Source: Arthrobacter sp. S39 (GTDB lineage: Bacteria > Actinomycetota > Actinomycetes > Actinomycetales > Micrococcaceae). From it: a stretch of DNA of 64,000 nt. The stretch lies in NCBI RefSeq assembly GCF_004320525.1, contig NZ_SIHX01000005.1, positions 62,001 through 126,000 of the forward strand, written 5' to 3'. The notes under the pieces are model-generated. The model saw only the letters and a list, made by a program, of their open reading frames with translations. It was not told where the DNA came from and ran no database searches. The position numbers and the translations under genes are program-made. This document shows positions 58,967-64,000 of this stretch, in pieces. Every line of letters starts with the position of its first letter. Positions within the stretch are counted from its first letter, which is position 1.

Positions 58967-59989
58967 TCAGGCCGTTCCGGACCACTCCAGCAGCTTGTCC
59001 AGCGGCCACGTGGTGATGATGCGTTCGGCGGGCACGCTGTTGCTGGCCGCCCGTGCTGCGCCGTACTGCAGGAAGTCCAGCTGTCCGGGAGCGTGTGCGT
59101 CGCTGTTGATGGAGAACAGGCACCCGGCGTCGAGGGCGAGCTGGATCAGGTCGTCCGGCGGGTCCTGCCGCTCGGGGCGCGAGTTGATCTCTACGGCCAC
59201 ATTGTTCTCGGCGCAGGCGGCAAACACCTTTTTGGCGTCGAATTCCGACTGCGGGCGGGTACCGCGCGAGCCTTCCACCAGGCGTCCCGTGCAGTGGCCC
59301 AGCACGTTGGTGTGCGGATCCCGGATGCCCGCCAGCATACGCCGCGTCATGGTGCTCCGGTCCGACCGCAGTTTTGAATGGACGCTTGCCACCACAATAT
59401 CCAGGCGGTCCAGCATCTCCGGCGTCTGGTCCAGTTCGCCGCTCTCCAGGATGTCCACCTCGATTCCGGCCAGGAGCGTGAAGCCGTTTCCGCCGGTTTC
59501 GTCGTTGATCCCGGCCACGACGTCGAGCTGTTCAGCCAGGCGCTCAGCGGTGAGCCCATTGGCGATCTTCAGGTTGGGGGAGTGGTCGGTCAGCGCCAGG
59601 TACTCACGTCCCAGCAGCCTCGCGGCCTCAGCCATCAAGGTGATGGGGGAGCCGCCGTCGGACCAGTCGCTGTGGCTGTGGAGATCGCCGCGGAGTGAGG
59701 CGAGGAGTTCGCTGCCGCCCTCCGCCAGTGACCCGGTGCTGCGCTGGCGCAGGTCTTCCAGATAGTCCGGGACCGCGCCGTCGACCGCCTGGCGGATCAC
59801 CTGGTAAGTGCGGTCCCCGATCCCTTTCATGCGTTTGAGCCGGCCGTCCTCCGCCCGGGCCTTCAGCTCGGCGGGCTCCAAACCGGCGATGATGTCCGCC
59901 GCTTTCCGGAAGGCCTGGACCTTGAACGTGGCGGCGCGTTCCCGCTCCAGCCAGAAAGCAATTTCGTTGAGCGCGGCGACGGCATCCAT
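58967..59989 (-). CDS. PHP-domain protein with PolX-like N-terminal region
   Basis: A 340-residue protein. The N-terminal part (about residues 1-80) has the helix-hairpin-helix of family X DNA polymerases (RLKRMKGIGDRTYQVIRQAV). The C-terminal part is a PHP phosphoesterase with metal ligands DLHSHSDWSDGG (His104, His106), EYLALTDHSPNLKIANGL, LLAGIEVDIL, IVVASVHSKL and ending INSDAHAPGQLDFLQYG. It lacks the central polymerase domain of bacterial PolX, so it is a shortened relative: probably a nuclease or phosphoesterase. ATG 59989 is preferred to 60016. It is convergent with the DsbA-like gene, with 7 bp between stops. Confidence 0.88.
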   Translation of the reverse strand: MDAVAALNEIAFWLERERAATFKVQAFRKAADIIAGLEPAELKARAEDGRLKRMKGIGDRTYQVIRQAVDGAVPDYLEDLRQRSTGSLAEGGSELLASLRGDLHSHSDWSDGGSPITLMAEAARLLGREYLALTDHSPNLKIANGLTAERLAEQLDVVAGINDETGGNGFTLLAGIEVDILESGELDQTPEMLDRLDIVVASVHSKLRSDRSTMTRRMLAGIRDPHTNVLGHCTGRLVEGSRGTRPQSEFDAKKVFAACAENNVAVEINSRPERQDPPDDLIQLALDAGCLFSINSDAHAPGQLDFLQYGAARAASNSVPAERIITTWPLDKLLEWSGTA

Positions 59990-60158
59990 GGGTCCATCTT
60001 CGCCGCTTCCGGGCACTTTGGTCAGGTGCCTGTGGGCCGATTTTGGATTATCCCGGGGTAGGCCCTATAGTTTTAGAGTCCAGTTCGGAGGAACTGCGAA
60101 GGACAAAGACTGACAGCCCCGGCTCGAAGCCTTTTCTTTTTGCTCCGAACGGGTTCTG

Positions 60159-60231
60159 GCCCCCATCGTCTAGCGGCCTAGGACACCGCCCTTTCACGGC
60201 GGCGGCACGGGTTCGAATCCCGTTGGGGGTA
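60159..60231 (+). tRNA. tRNA-Glu (anticodon TTC)
   Basis: A 73-nucleotide cloverleaf. Acceptor stem GCCCCCA pairs with TGGGGGT (one G-U), with discriminator A. The anticodon loop CTTTCAC closes a CCGCC/GGCGG stem, and the T arm is GGGTTCGAATCCC. No CCA is encoded. First of three tRNA genes in a row. Confidence 0.95.
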
Positions 60232-60323
60232 CGCAAGGAACTGGTCAAGCAGGCTGAAAACGTCTGGTAAGCTGGAAGCCTTGAAAAAACGCGGTAGCGA
60301 TACTGCGGAAGCAAGAAAAGCAA

Positions 60324-60397
60324 GGCCCTGTAGCGCAGTTGGTTAGCGCGCCGCCCTGTCACGGCGGAGGTCGCGGGTTCAAGTCCCGTCAGGGTCG
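60324..60397 (+). tRNA. tRNA-Asp (anticodon GTC)
   Basis: A 74-nucleotide cloverleaf. Acceptor GGCCCTG pairs with CAGGGTC, discriminator G. The anticodon loop CTGTCAC lies in a CCGCC/GGCGG stem, and the T arm is GGGTTCAAGTCCC. Separated from tRNA-Glu by 92 bp. Confidence 0.95.
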
Positions 60398-60445
60398 CTC
60401 TGATTGCCGGAAGAAATTCCGGTGGTCAAGGTGACATGTCACCTA

Positions 60446-60518
60446 GGCTCTGTAGCTCAGTTGGTAGAGCGTTCGACTGAAAATCGAAAGGTCACCGGAT
60501 CGACGCCGGTCGGAGCCA
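60446..60518 (+). tRNA. tRNA-Phe (anticodon GAA)
   Basis: A 73-nucleotide cloverleaf. Acceptor GGCTCTG pairs with CGGAGCC (one G-U), discriminator A. Anticodon loop CTGAAAA lies in the stem TTCGA/TCGAA. The T arm is CCGGATCGACGCCGG. CCA is encoded directly after (60519-60521). Confidence 0.95.
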
Positions 60519-60526
60519 CCACTGGG

Positions 60527-60564
60527 AAGCATCAGTTCTTCGGAACTGGTGCTTTTCTTCTTTA
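60527..60564 (+). terminator. terminator of the tRNA cluster
   Basis: A 12-bp stem, AAGCATCAGTTC, pairs with GAACTGGTGCTT (one G-U) and is closed by a TTCG tetraloop. A T-rich tail (TTCTTCTTT) follows at 60555. It starts 9 bp after the tRNA-Phe discriminator. Confidence 0.9.
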
Positions 60565-60674
60565 AAGGGACCTTGTGACCTAACCCTGTTCGCTAAACAT
60601 TGCCTTGAAGGTTCGGATGTGCGAACAAGCTTCTGACGGCCGCCCGGCCCCCGAAACGAAAATCCCCCAAAGCA

Positions 60675-60704
60675 TTGACAGTATCCGTGTAACGCGCGTA
60701 ACCT
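60675..60704 (+). promoter_or_regulatory. probable promoter of the LacI gene
   Basis: TTGACA at 60675-60680 and TAACCT at 60699-60704, an 18-base spacer. The first LacI operator overlaps the spacer and -10 region, so bound repressor would block RNA polymerase. Confidence 0.5.
60689..60702. promoter_or_regulatory. LacI-type operator 1
   Basis: GTAACGCGCGTAAC contains the perfect palindrome ACGCGCGT, the CG-centred core typical of LacI-family operators. An identical copy lies 32 bp downstream. Confidence 0.75.
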
Positions 60705-60720
60705 CGATCACATACCGCAT

Positions 60721-60734
60721 GTAACGCGCGTAAC
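60721..60734. promoter_or_regulatory. LacI-type operator 2
   Basis: Identical 14-base copy of operator 1, 32 bp downstream (three helical turns), between promoter and ATG 60792. The pair on one face of the helix fits cooperative binding and autoregulation by the LacI protein encoded next. Confidence 0.75.
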
Positions 60735-60791
60735 TAAACGAAATCCGGCCGGTCACCAGACGGGCCCCACGCAGAAGTCCCGGAGCATTCA

Positions 60792-61895
60792 ATGGCGAAC
60801 AGCACCCCACCCGCACCTGCCGCGAGGACACGCGCAGCTGGTACGACGACGGCGGCCCCCTCGCCCCGTGGAGTCACCATGGCGGATGTGGCCAAGCACG
60901 CAGGAGTGTCCCGCACCGCTGTGTCCTTCGTCCTCAGCAACCGGGAGCACCCCAACGTCTCGCAAGACACCAAGCACCGCATCCTCGAAGCTGTCCAGAC
61001 GCTCGGCTACCGTCCCAACGCCGGCGCCCGGGCCTTGGCGTCCCAGCGAAGCGACTGGTACGGCATCGTCACGGAGATTGTCACGGCACCGTTCGCCGTC
61101 GACATCATCAAGGGCGCGCAGGACCAGGCGTGGTTGGACCGCAAGTTCCTGCTCATCGCGCCCTCCGACCAGGCCGATGCCGTCGGACCCAATCAGGGCA
61201 TGGAGGATGCAGCCTTTGAAAAGCTGCTGGAGCAGAGAGTGGAAGGACTTCTGTACGCGGCCACCTTCCACCGGCCCGTGCACGTTCCGAAAAGCGCCAA
61301 TGAGGTGCCCACTGTCCTGATCAACTGCTTCGACGCGGACGGGAAGCTGCCCTCGATCGTCCCGGACGAACGCGCAGGTGGGCGCGTCGCCGTCGAGCGT
61401 TTGCTCCAGGCAGGCCACTCCAGAATCGGTGTCATCAACCTGGATCCGAACATCCCCGCCGCCGTCGGACGACTGGAGGGGTGCCGTGAAGCACTCGCCG
61501 AAGCAGGGCTGGAACTGGACCCCGACCTTGTCGTCTCGGGATACGCGACGGCGGACGGCGGCTACGAGGCGGCCTGCCAAATTCTTGATAGATATCCCGC
61601 TGGGGAAGGCAGGCCAAGTGCCCTGTTCTGCCTCAACGACCGGATGGCCATGGGCGCCTATGACGCCATCAAGGAGCGCGGGCTCGCCATCCCCCAAGAC
61701 ATCGCCGTGATCGGCTTCGACAACCAGGAACTCATTGCGGCCTATCTCAGGCCGAAACTGACGACGGTTGCGTTGCCCTTCGAGGAGATGGGTGCGCTGG
61801 GTGTCCAGACACTCGCAAGCCTTACAGCAGGACAGCCGATCACTGCACATCAGCAAATGGTCGACTGTCCGCTGCTAGAACGCTATTCAGTCTGA
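60792..61895 (+). CDS. LacI family transcriptional regulator
   Basis: A 367-residue repressor. After a Pro/Ala-rich N-terminal tail of 25 residues comes the LacI helix-turn-helix: VTMADVAKHAGVSRTAVSFV and LSNREHPNVSQDTKHRILEA, with the hinge helix RPNAGARALASQ. The periplasmic-binding-like effector domain follows, with IGVINLDPNIPAAVGRLEGC, PSALFCLNDRMAMGAYDAIK and DIAVIGFDNQEL, typical of sugar-responsive members. Two identical operators lie in its own promoter. The genes downstream encode an oligosaccharide/peptide ABC importer, so the inducer is probably an oligosaccharide. ATG 60792 is preferred although 25 residues precede the HTH. Confidence 0.92.
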   Translation: MANSTPPAPAARTRAAGTTTAAPSPRGVTMADVAKHAGVSRTAVSFVLSNREHPNVSQDTKHRILEAVQTLGYRPNAGARALASQRSDWYGIVTEIVTAPFAVDIIKGAQDQAWLDRKFLLIAPSDQADAVGPNQGMEDAAFEKLLEQRVEGLLYAATFHRPVHVPKSANEVPTVLINCFDADGKLPSIVPDERAGGRVAVERLLQAGHSRIGVINLDPNIPAAVGRLEGCREALAEAGLELDPDLVVSGYATADGGYEAACQILDRYPAGEGRPSALFCLNDRMAMGAYDAIKERGLAIPQDIAVIGFDNQELIAAYLRPKLTTVALPFEEMGALGVQTLASLTAGQPITAHQQMVDCPLLERYSV

Positions 61896-61972
61896 CGGCA
61901 AATCAACTACTGAACAGCAACCCCAACCACACCTTCACCTTCAGCGATGAAGAGAGGAAAGAGATACCCATC

Positions 61973-63646
61973 ATGACACAACAGCGATTCTTCAGGGCTG
62001 CCCGCATCACGGCGGCCGGCCTGGCCGTGGGAGCCCTCCTGCTCACCGGCTGCTCAGCCAACCAAGGCAGTACAGGCGCCACTGGCGGCTCGTCAGAGAG
62101 CGCATTCCTGACCATTCCCCGTGAGGACATGGGCACGTTCGTCCAGAACTTCAACCCCTTCGCACCCACGGTGAATCCCATGGTGCAGCAGTCCATCTAC
62201 GAATCCCTTCTGATCTTCAACCCGGCCAAGGGCGACACGACGCCGTGGCTCGCCACAGAGTGGAAGTCCGCCGAGGATGGCAAGTCCATCACCTTCACCC
62301 TGCGCGACGGCGTGAAGTGGTCCGACGGACAGCCGCTGGTGGCCGACGATGTCGCCTACACTTTCGAACTCCAGAAAAAGATCAAGGGCGGTTACGACTA
62401 CCTCGAGACGGTAACCGCCGATGGCGCCAACAAGGTTACCTTCAGCTTCAACAAGCCCTGGTCGCCGGCCCTCTACGACCTCGGCCAGCTCACCATCCTG
62501 CCCAAGCACATCTGGTCCGCGCTTGCCGATCCGGCGAAGGACGCCAACGCCAAGCCGGTGGGCACCGGCCCGTACACGGAGGTGGACAGCTTCCAGGCCC
62601 AGTCATTCGTGCTGAAGAAGAACCCCAACTACTGGCAGCCGGAAAAGCAGAAGATCGCCGGCATCAAGATGCTTGCTTTCGCCGGGAATGACGGCGCCAA
62701 CCTTGCCGCCGCGAACGGTGACGTGGACTGGGCCCCGCAGTACATGCCCAACATCGAGAAGACCTTCATCTCCAAGGACAAGGAACACCGCCAGTACTGG
62801 TTCCCTGCCACGGGCGCGATGATCAACTGGCAGCTCAACACCACCAAGGCCCCCTTCAACGACGTTGACGTCCGCAAGGCACTCAGCATGGCCGTGGACC
62901 GCGACCAGGTGACCAAGATCGGCATGAGCGGCTACGCCAAGCCGGCCGATTGCACCGGCCTGTCCGGCAACTACGAGAAGTGGAAGAACCTTGAGGTCAA
63001 GGACAGCTGTACCTGGACCAAACTGGACGTGGAGGCTGCCAGTCAGCTGCTGGACAAGGCCGGCTACCCCAAGGGCGCGGACGGGAAGCGCACCTTCAAG
63101 GACGGCAAGCCGTTCGAGTTCAAGATCTCCGTAGGAGCTTCCTCGTCCGACTGGCTGTCGGTGGCCAACGTCATTTCGCAGAACCTGGCCGAGATCGGCG
63201 TGAGCGCCAAGGTTGATTCCCCGGACTGGGCAGCAGTTGTAGCAGGGTATGAAACAGGCGACTTCGACTCCGGCATCGTCTGGAGCGCCAACGACCCCAG
63301 CCCGTACAAGTACTTCAACGCCTCCATGGGCACCGCAACGGTCAAACCGGTGGGAAACAAAACCTTCGATAACTACCACCGCTTCGGGGACGCCACGGCG
63401 GACGCGCTGCTTGCAGAGTTCGCGGCAGAGTCCGACGAGTCGAAGCAACAGGACATTGCCAACAAGCTCCAGGAACAGTACAACGACGTCGCACCGCTGG
63501 TGCCGCTCTTTTCCGGCCCGGTCTGGGGCGCCTTCAACGACACCCGGTTCACCGGTTGGCCCACGGAGGACAACCCCTACGCGACGCTCTCGGAACGCTC
63601 ACCCACCACGGTCCTGGTCCTGACATCGCTGGAACCGCGCAAGTAG
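61973..63646 (+). CDS. family 5 extracellular solute-binding lipoprotein
   Basis: A 557-residue binding protein (SBP_bac_5, OppA-like) for an ABC importer. The lipobox LLTGC lies near residue 27, so the mature protein is tethered to the membrane. Motifs typical of the family are WKSAEDGKSITFTLRDGVKW, SDGQPLVADDVAYTFELQ and PVGTGPYTEVDSFQAQSFVL. INWQLNTTKAPFNDVDVRKA and LSMAVDRDQVTKIGMSGYAK follow. Cluster 5 proteins bind peptides, nickel or oligosaccharides. With a LacI-type regulator upstream, cello- or other oligosaccharides are likelier here than peptides; this is inference. The gene is 77 bp downstream of lacI-like gene and probably cotranscribed with the following permease. Confidence 0.9.
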   Translation: MTQQRFFRAARITAAGLAVGALLLTGCSANQGSTGATGGSSESAFLTIPREDMGTFVQNFNPFAPTVNPMVQQSIYESLLIFNPAKGDTTPWLATEWKSAEDGKSITFTLRDGVKWSDGQPLVADDVAYTFELQKKIKGGYDYLETVTADGANKVTFSFNKPWSPALYDLGQLTILPKHIWSALADPAKDANAKPVGTGPYTEVDSFQAQSFVLKKNPNYWQPEKQKIAGIKMLAFAGNDGANLAAANGDVDWAPQYMPNIEKTFISKDKEHRQYWFPATGAMINWQLNTTKAPFNDVDVRKALSMAVDRDQVTKIGMSGYAKPADCTGLSGNYEKWKNLEVKDSCTWTKLDVEAASQLLDKAGYPKGADGKRTFKDGKPFEFKISVGASSSDWLSVANVISQNLAEIGVSAKVDSPDWAAVVAGYETGDFDSGIVWSANDPSPYKYFNASMGTATVKPVGNKTFDNYHRFGDATADALLAEFAAESDESKQQDIANKLQEQYNDVAPLVPLFSGPVWGAFNDTRFTGWPTEDNPYATLSERSPTTVLVLTSLEPRK

Positions 63647-63661
63647 TCCCCAGCTTCAAGA

Positions 63662-63699
63662 GGCCCGCGCTGCCGCAAATCAACGCTGCAGCGCGGGCC
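63662..63699 (+). terminator. intra-operon hairpin after solute-binding protein gene
   Basis: Perfect 12-bp stem, GGCCCGCGCTGC and complement, with a 14-base loop. No U-run follows directly (the stretch is C/A-rich), so it is probably an attenuator or mRNA-stabilising hairpin that raises binding protein over permease levels. Confidence 0.55.
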
Positions 63700-63742
63700 C
63701 GCCACCCAAAAAATTTCCGCAATTCCCGAATGGAGGGAAACC

Positions 63743-64000
63743 GTGCGCTTTATCCTGCGCCGCCTGGGTTTCTACCTGATTGCCTTCTGGGTGTCCATCA
63801 CCCTGAATTTCCTGCTCCCGCGCTTTATGCCCGGCGATCCCGTCTCCCGGATGTTCGCCCGGACCCAGGACCGGATGCAGCCCGAACAGATCGAGCAGCT
63901 GCGAAAACTGCTCGGAGTGGACGACCGGCCGCTGTGGGAGCAGTACATCGGCTACCTCCACAACATGCTGACCGGCCAGATGGGCGTCTCCATCTCTCGT
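63743..64000 (+). CDS. ABC transporter permease (5' part only)
   Basis: The first 86 codons of an OppB/DppB-type permease starting at GTG 63743, with GGAGGG 8 bases upstream. It begins MRFILRRLGFYLIAFWVSIT, the first membrane helix, followed by LNFLLPRFMPGDPVSRMFAR and EQIEQLRKLLGVDDRPLWEQ, then YIGYLHNMLTGQMGVSIS. This is the family N-terminal pattern, with the GDP motif after helix 1. The rest lies beyond the window. It is the partner of the solute-binding lipoprotein, and a second permease and ATPases probably follow. Confidence 0.9.
   Translation, partial: MRFILRRLGFYLIAFWVSITLNFLLPRFMPGDPVSRMFARTQDRMQPEQIEQLRKLLGVDDRPLWEQYIGYLHNMLTGQMGVSISR

Noticed and set aside
60159..60518. tRNA cluster as integration site of a mobile element
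   Set aside because: No integrase or duplicated tRNA 3' end is seen on either side.

Overview
The window is a piece of the chromosome of a high-GC Gram-positive bacterium, most likely an actinobacterium of the Micrococcaceae (Arthrobacter/Pseudarthrobacter type). I base this on strong G/C bias at third codon positions, many GTG/TTG starts and 1-4 bp start/stop overlaps, and typical actinobacterial families: DUF3618, holin-like DUF1469, an NlpC/P60 protein with an Ala-Pro linker, a DUF1025 metallopeptidase, an ALF-repeat protein and small universal stress proteins. Nearly all of it is coding. I see no rRNA, transposase, prophage or CRISPR array. The assignment rests on reading the sequence; no database search was possible.

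Region by region. 1-7.0 kb: a truncated DUF445 membrane protein, a glycerophosphodiesterase, a DoxX-like/AzlC/AzlD operon, three small unknown proteins, a TetR regulator, a thiamine-binding protein, an O-methyltransferase and a Dps ferritin. 7.06-10.35 kb: a tightly overlapping three-gene cluster (acyl-CoA dehydrogenase homologue, PIG-L deacetylase fused to a methyltransferase, family 2 glycosyltransferase) that looks like an uncharacterised glycoconjugate pathway. 10.4-17 kb: a stress and envelope block with CsbD, a BrkB/YihY membrane protein, a holin-like/DUF3618 operon, an anchored coiled-coil protein, an epimerase and a SigB/SigF-type sigma factor. The promoters of dps, the divergent 14.2 kb pair and the sigma gene share an NTAAG-N4-CTTAN inverted motif. 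17-30.9 kb: a spermidine synthase-like protein, a LysR/MFS/3-hydroxybutyrate dehydrogenase locus, an HxlR/QorB pair with a palindromic operator, LysE and amino acid permeases, a membrane protein/XRE/quinone oxidoreductase operon, DinB-like and phosphotransferase proteins, and a secreted ALF-repeat protein.

31-45 kb centres on histidine and carboxylate use: an IclR regulator, hutU and hutH, then a TctABC tripartite tricarboxylate transporter with a universal stress gene downstream, a divergent CitA/CitB-like two-component system, a hutG-like formimidoylglutamase and an NCS2 purine permease. 45-60 kb: CopC, a compact flavoprotein, a tandem universal stress protein, a rifampicin phosphotransferase/PEP synthase-like enzyme, a LolA-like secreted protein coupled to an ABC exporter, an NlpC/P60 hydrolase, a CDF cation exporter, a zincin, an EamA transporter, a DsbA-like thiol protein and a PHP-domain protein. 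60.1-60.6 kb: tRNA-Glu, tRNA-Asp and tRNA-Phe followed by a UUCG-loop terminator. 60.7-64 kb: a LacI regulator with two identical operators, a family 5 solute-binding lipoprotein and the start of its permease, which runs off the window.

Two dispersed palindromic repeat families lie between genes: a 46-48 bp element at 17.9 and 33.9 kb, and a nested palindrome at 23.1 kb. One copy supplies the stop codon of the LysR gene.
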